Shown piece after piece: positions 1 through 8,195 of a stretch of 64,000 nucleotides of DNA (within the stretch, counting starts at the first letter, position 1; every line of letters starts with the position of its first letter). Origin of the DNA: Prevotella sp. P5-92 (GTDB lineage Bacteria > Bacteroidota > Bacteroidia > Bacteroidales > Bacteroidaceae); assembly GCF_002251245.1 (NCBI RefSeq), contig NZ_NPJG01000125.1, forward strand, positions 124,001 to 188,000, written 5' to 3'. Made by a program: the position numbers and the translations under genes. The notes under the pieces are model-generated. The model made no database searches. It was given only the letters and a program-made list of their open reading frames with translations, and was not told where the DNA came from.

Positions 1-1104
1 GCCTGCCCAGAACTCAAAGAAGCCGCGCTCAGCACCTGCTGCTTTTATACTTTCTATATTATCCACGCACGACATGGTGATACCATAGAACTTACCTTCT
101 GTCTGTTCCAAGGCACGTGAGAGGTTGTTGCGTAACTCTGCCTCCTTTCTCACCACGTGAATGTTGAGTGTCACTACACATATACCCATCATAGTGAGCA
201 AAATGCTGTAACGTGCCATAACTAAAATGTATATCACCAAGAGAGCCACATTGACGGCATAGGGGGCAAGTATCCGGACCAGCGTGGTGGTGATGGTCTC
301 GTTAAGCGACTGTCGCTGCACGATATCACCCACATAACGCTGAGAGAAAAATTCCATAGGGAGGTTGAGGGCATGCCATAGGAAGCGTGTGTTGCCCTTG
401 AGTGACATACTTCCAGAGAAGCGCCGCCCATAAATATTGTCAAGCAGGGCAAGCATGAAATGGAATATCACGAGGGCTCCCATTCCCACGAAAAAGGGCA
501 ATGTCCACTCGTCGTTCTTACCAGTGATGATGCTATCGAGAAAGACTTGTGAGAAAAGCGGATAGAGCATGCCGGCAAATGCCAGAAGCACTCCCATGAT
601 AAGGGTGAACATAAACGCGTCGCCAACACCTCTGATATTCTCGTGTATATAGTGGAAAATGCTTGTCCGATGACCTTGCGGTTTGAACAGTGGTGTGGGA
701 CGTGCATGTATGGCTACGCCGGTATAAGCCTTCTCGAACTCTTTCATCGTCACGGCAATGCTGCCAACGGCGGGATCGTTGACATATGCCATGCCGCCGG
801 CAAAGCCTTTAAAAACGACAAAGTGGTTGTGGTTCCAATGGATGATAGCGGGAGCAAGTGAGGGTAGATGAGCAATATCGGCTTGGTAGCCATGTGCGTC
901 AAGGTCGTGACGGCGGGCAGCGAGGATGATGCTACGGCCATTGCTCCCATCGCGCGATATGCCGCAATCAGTGCGTAGCTGTTCGAGCGACAGCCACTTG
1001 CCATAGTAAGCCAATATCATAGACAGTGCAGCGGCTCCGCATTCCACAGCATCCAACTGCACCACTACGGGCACTTTCTTAACCTTGTCTTTGACCTTAT
1101 TCAT
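1..1104 (-). CDS. NHLM-type peptidase/ABC exporter (PCAT), C39 peptidase and membrane part; 3' end off the window
   Basis: The protein trims double-glycine leaders from small peptides and exports them across the inner membrane with ATP. Only the first 368 codons are inside the window, so the nucleotide-binding domain is not seen. Residues 10-130 form a C39 peptidase: Q16 and C22 in the motif QLDAVECGAAALS, then H94 (NHNHFVVF) and D110 (NDPAVG) complete the catalytic set. Hydrophobic segments of an ABC exporter core follow from about residue 150. The wording of the peptidase region (VECGAAALSMILAYYG, GISRDGSNG) resembles the NHLM/NHLP bacteriocin subfamily. It starts 27 nt after the HlyD-like gene, in the same leftward operon as the leader-like ORF. 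The ATG at 1104 is the first in frame and leaves a complete peptidase domain. Confidence 0.9.
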   Translation of the reverse strand, partial: MNKVKDKVKKVPVVVQLDAVECGAAALSMILAYYGKWLSLEQLRTDCGISRDGSNGRSIILAARRHDLDAHGYQADIAHLPSLAPAIIHWNHNHFVVFKGFAGGMAYVNDPAVGSIAVTMKEFEKAYTGVAIHARPTPLFKPQGHRTSIFHYIHENIRGVGDAFMFTLIMGVLLAFAGMLYPLFSQVFLDSIITGKNDEWTLPFFVGMGALVIFHFMLALLDNIYGRRFSGSMSLKGNTRFLWHALNLPMEFFSQRYVGDIVQRQSLNETITTTLVRILAPYAVNVALLVIYILVMARYSILLTMMGICVVTLNIHVVRKEAELRNNLSRALEQTEGKFYGITMSCVDNIESIKAAGAERGFFEFWAG

Positions 1105-1131
1105 GTATATCTTCCTTTTCTCCAGTTGTGG

Positions 1132-1941
1132 TTAATATCTGAAAAGCATCTTATATATGGGCTTGCGTTCGGTTATGATCTGAACGTTGCAGAAACTCAT
1201 CCGTCCGAGATGTATGTCGCTACTCTGCTTTCGCGACCATTGCAGCCGGGTACTGTCATTGTCGGCTACGTCAGCCACAAGCTTCACCTCATACGCCGTA
1301 CCTGCTGGGAAGATATTATCCACAAAATTCTTAACTACTGACATCCGCTCGGCATAATCCTGACGCACGGGAAACAGATTGACCTCTGTGATGTGACCCT
1401 TGACATAACCATAATCTTCTCGATGGAGATCGACGGGCGTGATCTGCACCTCCTGCCCTACCCTAAGTTTCCTCAGGTCTTTATAGTCAACAAAGGTGAT
1501 GAGTTCACGGCTATAGGCATTTCTCTTCTCAGAAACGATCTCTGCCAGTGTCTCATAAGCACGGAAGGTCTCATCGGGCTCCTTAGTGCTAATGAGTATG
1601 CCGCCCACTGAGGCGCGTACAGTGTCGATGCCATCGTTTATCCTTACCGAGAGTATAGGTTCTCCCTTTGCCAAAAACGTTCCCTTCGGAGCGAAGATCT
1701 GTTCTACCTGCCCATCGCTGGGAGCCGACTGCTTAGTGGGCTTATTGTGGGCAAAAACAACTGCAACTGACTGCACGTGCTCAGTCACCGTGCCGAACGC
1801 CACCCACAGCATTACGACGACACAGCATACCACCATCGCCATCTGCATGATGTATAGCGGTGGCGTGGTCACTTTTACATAATCAGTTATCTGTCCTGGA
1901 TTTTCAAGCGTGTCAAGTGATTCTTTTCTGAATATACTCAT
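1132..1941 (-). CDS. HlyD-like membrane-fusion protein of an NHLM-type peptide export system
   Basis: This 269-aa protein should link the PCAT transporter to the outer parts of the export path. The N-terminus (FRKESLDTLENPGQITDYVKV) resembles NHLM-system secretion proteins. One transmembrane segment lies at about residues 31-50 (MQMAMVVCCVVVMLWVAF). A biotinyl-lipoyl-like half-motif follows (GQVEQIFAPKGTFLAKGEPI, about 76-95), and a beta-barrel region is near 155-250. It is shorter than classical HlyD (about 400 aa) because the long coiled-coil hairpin is reduced, as is usual in NHLM adaptors. Its ATG overlaps the stop of the small leader ORF in an ATGA, so the two are translationally coupled. 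The final residues are rich in basic and aromatic amino acids. Confidence 0.85.
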   Translation of the reverse strand: MSIFRKESLDTLENPGQITDYVKVTTPPLYIMQMAMVVCCVVVMLWVAFGTVTEHVQSVAVVFAHNKPTKQSAPSDGQVEQIFAPKGTFLAKGEPILSVRINDGIDTVRASVGGILISTKEPDETFRAYETLAEIVSEKRNAYSRELITFVDYKDLRKLRVGQEVQITPVDLHREDYGYVKGHITEVNLFPVRQDYAERMSVVKNFVDNIFPAGTAYEVKLVADVADNDSTRLQWSRKQSSDIHLGRMSFCNVQIITERKPIYKMLFRY

Positions 1942-2093
1942 CCTCCAGTTATTTTTTGCAGTTCTACAAGTGTCATCTCTCTCAAGCCATCCTCTTCTTT
2001 AATGGCTGCGGCTGAGAAGTCTTTGTCTTCGCCACTCCTCGAGTCGAGCTTGTTTGCGATGCTTTTTATGATTCTCTCTGTTAGTTTTCCCAT
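1938..2093 (-). CDS. Double-glycine leader peptide ending at GG (core-less precursor)
   Basis: This 51-aa ORF begins MGKLTERIIKSIANKLD and ends MTLVELQKITGG followed directly by TGA. The C-terminal dozen residues fit the consensus read by C39 peptidases: G-1, G-2, Ile-4, Leu-7, Glu-8 and Met-12. Normally 15-60 core residues follow the glycines; here there are none, and the stop overlaps the HlyD start (ATGA). A Bacteroidota -7 box lies about 65 nt upstream of the ATG, making this the first gene of the operon with a 5' UTR of about 57 nt. It could be a leader that lost its core, a regulator or plug of the peptidase, or a peptide that acts whole. The leader motif is seen directly; the function is inference. 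It is too short for routine gene calling. Confidence 0.72.
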   Translation of the reverse strand: MGKLTERIIKSIANKLDSRSGEDKDFSAAAIKEEDGLREMTLVELQKITGG

Positions 2094-2157
2094 ATCTTCT
2101 ACTTTGTTTTGAGGAAATGATGGACGGAAACAGTCTTGCTCCCTTGCTATTGTTATG

Positions 2158-2165
2158 CAAAGGTA
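2158..2165 (-). promoter_or_regulatory. -7 promoter box (TACCTTTG) of the peptide-export operon
   Basis: On the minus strand the sequence reads TACCTTTGC, an exact TAnnTTTG box as used by the Bacteroidota primary sigma factor. Transcription would start near 2150. That leaves the 51-codon leader ORF (ATG at 2093) as first gene and excludes the longer frame that begins at 2220. Confidence 0.7.
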
Positions 2166-2301
2166 AATAAAAATATGGAAATGACATGATTTTGCACCGT
2201 TTTTTTTTCATAACAAGCAAAAATCATCAAAAAATCGAGCCAACTCGCTCTATTTTGCAGAAAAAAAAGTGACTTGATGCGATGATTCTGATTTTTTTTC
2301 G

Positions 2302-2309
2302 TACATTTG
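2302..2309 (+). promoter_or_regulatory. -7 promoter box (TACATTTG) of the RelA/SpoT-like gene
   Basis: TACATTTGC lies 47 nt upstream of the ATG at 2356. A TTG at 2274-2276 is slightly farther upstream than the ideal -33 element, so only the -7 box is well supported. About 135 bp separates it from the leftward box at 2158-2165. Confidence 0.6.
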
Positions 2310-2355
2310 CACTCGAGAAACTTTACTTATACCGATATTTTCAAAACAAGAAATC

Positions 2356-3240
2356 ATGGCTTATACATTACATGACATTGCCGACAAGTTGCAACGCGAT
2401 CTGATATCGAAGATAGCCAAAAGCGGACTGATGTTCCGTCTCTTCTGTCGAGTGAAAACCATCGAGTCAATAAGACACAAGATGGGAAATAAGGGATACC
2501 TTTACCTCAGCGGGAAGACAAAGATGCAAGACATCATCGGACTGCGCATCGTAGTCTATTTTCCCGACGATATCGAGGTGCTCTCAACATACTTCGGTTG
2601 TGGCGAGGTGGTGAAGGAGAGTATCGACACGCCTGACGACTCCACCTTCCGACCTAAGAGACTGAACATCACGCGGCGACTACCCGATGATTACGAGACC
2701 GACTTCAGGGCAGCCTTGCCAAAAGAATATGCCGATATAATAGACTCTACCTACGAGATCCAAATAAGAACAGTGTTCTCTGAGGGATGGCATGAGGTGG
2801 AACATGACCTTAGATACAAGTGTAAGAACGACTGGAAAGGCTATGAGACCCAGTCGCGAACGCTCAATGGCATCATAGCAACACTCGAGACGGCAGAATG
2901 GACCATGAAGTCGCTATTCCAAGAAATGGCAGAGGAAAACTTCCAAAGGGGTAACTACGTATCGATGGTCCGCAACAAGATGCGCATACGATTAAAATCT
3001 GAGGATTTCTCGCCTACCATAGCTCAGTATGTGAGGTCCCACGAGAATACCATGCGCAGCTTTCTCTCGTGCGAGCGTATGGTGGTTATCTTAGCACTCA
3101 TCATCCACAACCAGTCCATTCCTCTCACCTACGACAACATTCTCTTCATAGTCAACCGAATTGAGATAAACGACGCGGAACTGCAATCGCTCGAGGACAG
3201 TGCCACTGCCGCTGTCATCGATAGTTGGCTGGAAAGTTGA
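2356..3240 (+). CDS. RelA/SpoT-domain protein, divergent (G-loop missing)
   Basis: A 294-aa single-domain relative of small alarmone synthetases. Synthetase landmarks are visible: RVKTIESIRHK (32-42), DIIGLRIVVYF (59-69), EIQIRT (134-139) and WHEVEHDLRYK (145-155). The conserved Y-x-S-x-H segment that holds the acceptor nucleotide in (p)ppGpp synthetases is absent; its place is taken by RPKRLNITRRLP (99-110). No HD hydrolase, TGS or ACT domain is present. About 130 C-terminal residues are helical and unassigned. It may make a different nucleotide, transfer pyrophosphate to another substrate such as RNA, or be inactive. It stands alone, divergent from the peptide-export operon. The domain family is clear; the reaction is not. 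Confidence 0.75.
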   Translation: MAYTLHDIADKLQRDLISKIAKSGLMFRLFCRVKTIESIRHKMGNKGYLYLSGKTKMQDIIGLRIVVYFPDDIEVLSTYFGCGEVVKESIDTPDDSTFRPKRLNITRRLPDDYETDFRAALPKEYADIIDSTYEIQIRTVFSEGWHEVEHDLRYKCKNDWKGYETQSRTLNGIIATLETAEWTMKSLFQEMAEENFQRGNYVSMVRNKMRIRLKSEDFSPTIAQYVRSHENTMRSFLSCERMVVILALIIHNQSIPLTYDNILFIVNRIEINDAELQSLEDSATAAVIDSWLES

Positions 3241-3414
3241 ATCTTCGTTGAAATAATAAGAAATAATATTTGATATACTTCTAGTCTTTGGTTTCTCTTA
3301 TCTGAATCACATATGCTTAAACCTATTGTCGGATTTTGTCTCCGGTTTCATCAAGAGAAACAATGGACTTTAGTAAATCACAGAAATCATCAACTACAAA
3401 TAAAGAGATAATAT

Positions 3415-3882
3415 ATGGAATATATGTCAGAAGAAGGCTATAACAAGATATTAGCCGAATTAAAACAATTGGAGAGCGTAGAACTGCCTCGTGTGCGTGA
3501 AGCTATCGCTGAGGCACGAGCACAAGGCGACCTCAGCGAAAACTTCGAATATCATGCCGCGAAACGCGAACAGGGACGCATACTCAGTCGCATACGGTTC
3601 AAACAACGGGTGCTCGAGCATGCACGCATCATTGACCGCACCCTGCTAGGCAGCGATACCATCGGACTACTCTCGAAGGTAGAGATGACCAATGTCGCCA
3701 ACCAAATGAAAATGACATACACGATTGTCAATCCTCACGAGGCAAACATCCTCGAAGGGAAAATATCCATAAAATCGCCCATAGCCAAGGCACTCACAGG
3801 CAAAAAGACTGGAGACACCGTCACCGTACAGGTTCCCGCTGGCACGCTTCAGCTACGAATCGACAATATTACATTAGGATAG
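3415..3882 (+). CDS. greA: Transcription elongation factor GreA
   Basis: This 155-aa protein rescues backtracked RNA polymerase by stimulating transcript cleavage through the secondary channel. The N-terminal coiled coil (about 1-75) carries the acidic tip GDLSEN at 38-43 (D39, E42) and the signature ENFEYHAAKREQGRI. The C-terminal FKBP-like half contains ISIKSPIAKALTGKKTGDTV. The length is typical. A second ATG at residue 4 (MSEEGYNK) is also possible. Its last 9 bp overlap the end of the convergent cmk gene. Confidence 0.96.
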   Translation: MEYMSEEGYNKILAELKQLESVELPRVREAIAEARAQGDLSENFEYHAAKREQGRILSRIRFKQRVLEHARIIDRTLLGSDTIGLLSKVEMTNVANQMKMTYTIVNPHEANILEGKISIKSPIAKALTGKKTGDTVTVQVPAGTLQLRIDNITLG

Positions 3883-4566
3883 ACTTATCACCTCTTTGGC
3901 CTTGTCTATAAGCCATTCGCGTTGTTGATCAAGAGACATGTTGCTGTTGTCGAGCAATATGGCGTCGTTTGCCATCTTAAGAGGAGACACTGAACGGTGG
4001 GAATCAATATAATCTCGCTCCTTTACATTGCTTAGTATTTCCTCGTAATCGGCACGTCCTTCCTTCTCAAGAAGTTCCAGATAACGACGTTGAGCACGTA
4101 CTTCTGGAGACGCTGTGACAAAAATCTTCAATTCGGCATCGGGGAAAACGGTGGTACCAATGTCGCGGCCATCCATTACTATTCCCTTCTTTCTGCCCAT
4201 GGCTTGTTGCTGCTCTACAAGACGTTGACGCACATAAGGTTGTTTGGCGACATTGCTGACTCGCTCTGACACACTCATAGAACGAATCTCTTTTTCCACG
4301 TTGCGACCATTGAGAACAGCTAACACCTTGCCCGACAGTTCGTCACGGCAAAATGATATCTTTATCTCGTCGATACGTTGTTCGAGAGCGTCAGAGTCGA
4401 GAGACTTTCCTGAAAACATACCATTCTCTATAGCATAGAGGGTAACACAACGATACATTGCACCTGTATCTACATAAATATAACCCAACGCGTTAGCAAG
4501 TTCCTTTGCCATTGTACTTTTTCCACACGACGAATAACCGTCGATGGCGATAATAATCTTGTTCAT
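3874..4566 (-). CDS. cmk: Cytidylate kinase
   Basis: The protein phosphorylates CMP and dCMP to the diphosphates with ATP. This 230-aa protein has the P-loop GYSSCGKST at residues 10-18, the substrate-site segment YVDTGAMYR near 31-39 and GRDIGTTVFPDAELKIFVTAS around 136-156, all diagnostic of bacterial Cmk. The NMP-binding insert (about 45-110) is of normal size. Convergent with greA, overlapping by 9 bp. About 80 bp downstream of porQ, so it may be cotranscribed with it. Confidence 0.96.
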   Translation of the reverse strand: MNKIIIAIDGYSSCGKSTMAKELANALGYIYVDTGAMYRCVTLYAIENGMFSGKSLDSDALEQRIDEIKISFCRDELSGKVLAVLNGRNVEKEIRSMSVSERVSNVAKQPYVRQRLVEQQQAMGRKKGIVMDGRDIGTTVFPDAELKIFVTASPEVRAQRRYLELLEKEGRADYEEILSNVKERDYIDSHRSVSPLKMANDAILLDNSNMSLDQQREWLIDKAKEVISLS

Positions 4567-4646
4567 AGTTTATATTCTAATGTTTTATTATTTTTTTATT
4601 TAGTATTGTTATGTGAATAATTTAGGTCATTGCCACGACACTAAAG

Positions 4647-5594
4647 TTACAACTGATAACTCAGGTTGAAATTAAGCGACGAGGTTGATACGTGATATTT
4701 GCCGTATGCCACCTGAAACTTGAAACGTTCGAGTTGGACACCACCACCAAACGACAATCCTGCACCATGGCTACTCTCACCTTCACTGTCTGTAATTTTC
4801 ATTTCATCTGCACGACGGAAATTATATCCTCCTGCAAGATAGAAATTGGGCGAGAGAATGAGATCAGCTCCGACAACAAAATGATTTGCGAAACGCCCAT
4901 GCCAGTCATTAAGGTGCGTCATGGTAAGCGAAAAACGCAAAGGAGAACGATAAAGTTGCTTTGTTACTCCCACTTGTATATCTACGGGCATTCTCTCAAA
5001 ATCATCTTGATACGCCTTAAGCTGTCCTCCCAAATTCTTTGCGACCGCCGACACAGACCATTTGTTTTCCTCGTCATAGTAGTTTATGCCAAGATCGATT
5101 CCTGCTGCAATTGAATTGTAACCAGCAAGTGTCGAGGTTATAAACTTCGCAGAAATACCACCTGAAATTTTATCTGACAAATTGTATGTATAAGCTCCGC
5201 AGAGCATGATATCTTTTGCTGACACATCACCTAATATTTCTCCCTCTACCGATACTTGCTTCATACTGCCATAATCAAGATACTGAGCACCAAAAAATAA
5301 AGTAGAGAGCTTGCGAAGAGCCTTAATAAATGAAGCACTCGCCATCTTCGCGCCTTCCATATATGTCAAGTAGTTTAGATTTATTGTCTTGTCTGACACA
5401 TTGGCGGTAAGAGCTGGATTATGAAAACCCAGCGAAGCGTCATCATCGGTTATCGTGATGTTGTCGCCACCCAAAGCAGAAGCATGCGCACTCACGGGGA
5501 GGCGCAAAAAATTGAATGTTGTTTCGCTCTCTTGTGCACACATAATAGATGCAGAAAGGCCAAAAAGGGTGGTGAAAAATAATTTTTTCGTCAT
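4647..5594 (-). CDS. porQ: PorQ-like type IX secretion / outer-membrane beta-barrel protein
   Basis: A 315-aa exported protein of the PorV/PorQ type. The N-terminus MTKKLFFTTLFGLSASIMCAQ is a signal peptide. The mature start (FNFLRLPVSAHASALGGDNIT, DDASLGFHNPALTA) is characteristic of T9SS PorQ, and alternating amphipathic strands end in the aromatic-terminated SLNFNLSYQL. In T9SS bacteria PorQ takes part in handling secreted surface proteins. A frame extending to 5633 was rejected as start because a promoter -7 box at 5613-5620 lies inside it. No other T9SS structural gene is nearby, as is usual for this scattered system. Confidence 0.8.
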   Translation of the reverse strand: MTKKLFFTTLFGLSASIMCAQESETTFNFLRLPVSAHASALGGDNITITDDDASLGFHNPALTANVSDKTINLNYLTYMEGAKMASASFIKALRKLSTLFFGAQYLDYGSMKQVSVEGEILGDVSAKDIMLCGAYTYNLSDKISGGISAKFITSTLAGYNSIAAGIDLGINYYDEENKWSVSAVAKNLGGQLKAYQDDFERMPVDIQVGVTKQLYRSPLRFSLTMTHLNDWHGRFANHFVVGADLILSPNFYLAGGYNFRRADEMKITDSEGESSHGAGLSFGGGVQLERFKFQVAYGKYHVSTSSLNFNLSYQL

Positions 5595-5612
5595 TTTAAT
5601 ACATTTTGGCTG

Positions 5613-5620
5613 CAAAGATA
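5613..5620 (-). promoter_or_regulatory. -7 promoter box (TATCTTTG) of porQ
   Basis: The minus strand reads TATCTTTGCA, an exact TAnnTTTG box 18 nt upstream of the ATG at 5594. It places the transcription start near 5606, downstream of the alternative ATG at 5633. Confidence 0.65.
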
Positions 5621-5743
5621 ATGCTTTTTTCAAAAATATGAGCTATTTTTGTAGCCACAAATAAAAGAAAAACGTTTTTTTGACGTTAAAAGGAGTTAAT
5701 ATACGAGAAAACGCTCCATAATAGTATATTTATCGCAAGAATA

Positions 5744-6463
5744 ATGGAAATAAAAAAGTATCCAAAAGCCAACCTTGAAAGAAAATGGCACATGAGGTTC
5801 GTGTTCTCATTGGTTGTTGTCGTGATCGTATTCTTCATCGTTCTTTGGTTTCCATACGGAGACTGGACAACGGAGATTGACGATAACGACGAGCCATTGG
5901 AGGAGTTTGAACTGAACCAGATAAAACGCGAGGAACAACGCATCTCACTCGCACTGAAACAGCAACCAAAGGAAGCCGCACAAGAAATAAAAGTTGTTGA
6001 CAAATTAGAAGAAATAAACACTATGGAACTTCCCGAGGAGAAAAGGGAGCAAGAAGATGAAAACCTAATGCTTTCTGATAGCGAAAAGGAGAAACAGAAA
6101 GAAGACCCAAATCTATTCGCAGAGGCAGACAACGCTCTAGACAACAATCCTCTCAACTTCCGCGTAGTTGAAGATCTACCACAATTCCCTGATGGTCCGC
6201 TTGCATTGATGAAATGGCTCACCGACAACCTTAAATATCCAGCATCAGCTCAACGCAAAAAAATTCAGGGGAAGGTGGTTGTTCAGTTTATTGTTACGGC
6301 TGACGGCAGTATCACCGACCTGAAACTTGCCAAACGACTAGAAGCGACATGCGACCAAGAGGCGATGAGGGTGATGAGGATGATGCCTAAATGGAAACCT
6401 GGACTGCAAGACGGTAAGCCTTGTCGTACTATGGTTAGTATTCCTATTGTATTCAAGCTTTAA
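5744..6463 (+). CDS. TonB-family energy transducer (C-terminal TonB domain)
   Basis: A 239-aa single-pass inner-membrane protein expected to pass proton-motive force from ExbB/ExbD complexes to outer-membrane TonB-dependent transporters such as SusC. One transmembrane helix is at about residues 20-37 (FSLVVVVIVFFIVLWF). A charged linker rich in Glu and Lys (about 45-130) replaces the Pro-Lys spacer of E. coli TonB. The C-terminal domain (about 150-239) contains YPASAQRKKIQGKVVVQFIV and GSITDLKLAKRL, typical of Bacteroidota TonB. Which transporter it serves cannot be read from the sequence. Divergent from porQ. Confidence 0.88.
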   Translation: MEIKKYPKANLERKWHMRFVFSLVVVVIVFFIVLWFPYGDWTTEIDDNDEPLEEFELNQIKREEQRISLALKQQPKEAAQEIKVVDKLEEINTMELPEEKREQEDENLMLSDSEKEKQKEDPNLFAEADNALDNNPLNFRVVEDLPQFPDGPLALMKWLTDNLKYPASAQRKKIQGKVVVQFIVTADGSITDLKLAKRLEATCDQEAMRVMRMMPKWKPGLQDGKPCRTMVSIPIVFKL

Positions 6464-6513
6464 ACAGAAGGTGAAAAAGCAATAAACAAAACAAGAAATT
6501 GTAAAATAATAAT

Positions 6514-7497
6514 ATGTATAATATGAGAACATCAGACGAACTTTTAAAGATGGTAAACGACTATATAGAAGACGCTACCATCACACGTCAGCCAACGTCG
6601 CTGTACGACCCAATAAAGTATGTTTTGTCAATAGGTGGAAAAAGGATTAGACCGGTATTGCTCCTGCTGACATACAACATGTATAGAGACGATATAGAAA
6701 GGGTGATGCCAACTGCCGTGGGACTGGAAACTTACCATAACTACACACTGCTACACGACGATCTCATGGACAAAGCCGACATGAGACGCGGCATGCCTAC
6801 AGTACATCGGAAATGGGATGACAACACGGCAATTCTCTCAGGCGACTCCATGCTCGTCGTTGCTTTTCAGCGCGTGGCGCAATGTCCTGCTGAAAACCTG
6901 CAAGATATACTTTCACTATTTACCATGACGGCTCTCGAAATTGGAGAGGGGCAACAGTATGACATGGATTTTGAAAACAGAATGGATGTGACGGAGGACG
7001 AATATATTGAAATGATTAGACTCAAAACTAGCGTCCTCCTCGCATGCGCGGTGAAAATGGGAGCAATCATGGCAGGAGCATCAGACAAAGATGCGAAAAA
7101 CCTTTATGCCTTCGGCGAAAAACTTGGACTTGCATTCCAATTACAAGATGACCTACTCGACGTGTACGGCGACCCGAAGGTGTTTGGAAAAGCAATAGGC
7201 GGTGACATCACGTCAAACAAAAAGACTTATATGCTCATCAATGCCATATTACGAGCCAACAACGAACAACGAGAAGAACTCATAAAATGGATTACTACTG
7301 ATAATTTTGACAAAGAAGAGAAAATCAAGGCGGTAACAAAACTCTATAACAAAATAGGAATACGGCAACTCTGCGAAAAGAAAATCAACGATTATTTTGC
7401 CGAAGCACTCACCTATCTCGAAAAAGTGAATGTGCCTGAAGAAAAGAAAACCGCATTACAACGTTTCACCGACCAAATGATGCATAGAGAGAACTAA
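6514..7497 (+). CDS. Polyprenyl (isoprenyl) diphosphate synthase
   Basis: A 327-aa trans-isoprenyl diphosphate synthase condensing isopentenyl diphosphate onto allylic primers. The first Asp-rich motif is D82-D83-L-M-D86 followed by MRRGMPT; the second is D212-D213-L-L-D216. GGKRIRP (41-47) binds diphosphate. Tyr77, five residues before the first Asp motif, is bulky; in this family an aromatic there usually limits chain length, so a C15-C20 product is more likely than a quinone side chain (inference). A start at residue 4 is also possible. Its stop TAA overlaps the ATG of the next gene. Confidence 0.9.
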   Translation: MYNMRTSDELLKMVNDYIEDATITRQPTSLYDPIKYVLSIGGKRIRPVLLLLTYNMYRDDIERVMPTAVGLETYHNYTLLHDDLMDKADMRRGMPTVHRKWDDNTAILSGDSMLVVAFQRVAQCPAENLQDILSLFTMTALEIGEGQQYDMDFENRMDVTEDEYIEMIRLKTSVLLACAVKMGAIMAGASDKDAKNLYAFGEKLGLAFQLQDDLLDVYGDPKVFGKAIGGDITSNKKTYMLINAILRANNEQREELIKWITTDNFDKEEKIKAVTKLYNKIGIRQLCEKKINDYFAEALTYLEKVNVPEEKKTALQRFTDQMMHREN

Positions 7498-8195
7498 TGC
7501 CTTACCGACGTTTGCCAAAAACCGATGCCACAAGGCTGAAAGCATTAACAGCAGTGCTTGATAATAAAGACATCTACACGGTACGAAACCGTGTGGTAGA
7601 TTGGTCTGTACTCAACAGATGTCGTCCAGCTTACGACAAACTCTTTACAGCACTCGAACAATATAAGATTAGGCTGACAGCACAGAAACGCGTCAGTAAA
7701 AAATTGTGCATACTGCAGCACAACGCCACAATGTATGTAAGTCACTTTATACAAGTGCTATATCTTGCCATTGAACGCGGAGAGATAAAACGTGAGCTAA
7801 AGCCACTTTATGGCATTGACGAAAACGAGACAAGCGTACCGCCACTGAAAAATGCCGAACAGCTTATAAGCGTAGGCAAACAAATCGTAGAAGGCGAGAA
7901 AAATCGAATAAAACGAGGCGGACTGCCAATATACAACCCTACAATAGGCAAGGTGGCCACACATCTTGAGATCTTTGCAGAAGCCTATAAGGAACAGCAG
8001 ATAAAGATGGAGATGACTGATAAGGCACTCGCTAATATCCAGGCTCTTAGGGCAGATACCGACGAGATAATTCTCGACCTTTGGAACCAAATCGAGGCTT
8101 ACTACGCATCTCTACCACCCGAGGAACGCTTTAACGCTTGCAGAAAATTAGGTATAATTTATTATTATAGAAGACATGAACCACATGATTATTGA
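7497..8195 (+). CDS. Conserved Bacteroidota protein of unknown function
   Basis: A 232-aa soluble protein without signal peptide or membrane segment; I do not recognise its function. It is largely alpha-helical and basic, with the N-terminus MPYRRLPKTDATRLKAL and a central conserved-looking stretch PIYNPTIGKVATH (about 140-152). The last third is charged and probably coiled coil. The start overlaps the stop of the isoprenyl synthase by one base, and its last 20 bp overlap the start of tatD, so all three are likely cotranscribed and translationally coupled. Confidence 0.75.
   Translation: MPYRRLPKTDATRLKALTAVLDNKDIYTVRNRVVDWSVLNRCRPAYDKLFTALEQYKIRLTAQKRVSKKLCILQHNATMYVSHFIQVLYLAIERGEIKRELKPLYGIDENETSVPPLKNAEQLISVGKQIVEGEKNRIKRGGLPIYNPTIGKVATHLEIFAEAYKEQQIKMEMTDKALANIQALRADTDEIILDLWNQIEAYYASLPPEERFNACRKLGIIYYYRRHEPHDY

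Noticed and set aside
1999..2220. 73-codon minus-strand ORF covering the leader region
   Set aside because: It begins upstream of the promoter box at 2158-2165 and is out of frame with the double-glycine leader ORF, which has the better start, end and coupling.
4692..5114. 140-codon plus-strand ORF antisense to porQ
   Set aside because: No promoter or domain; porQ on the other strand explains the open frame.
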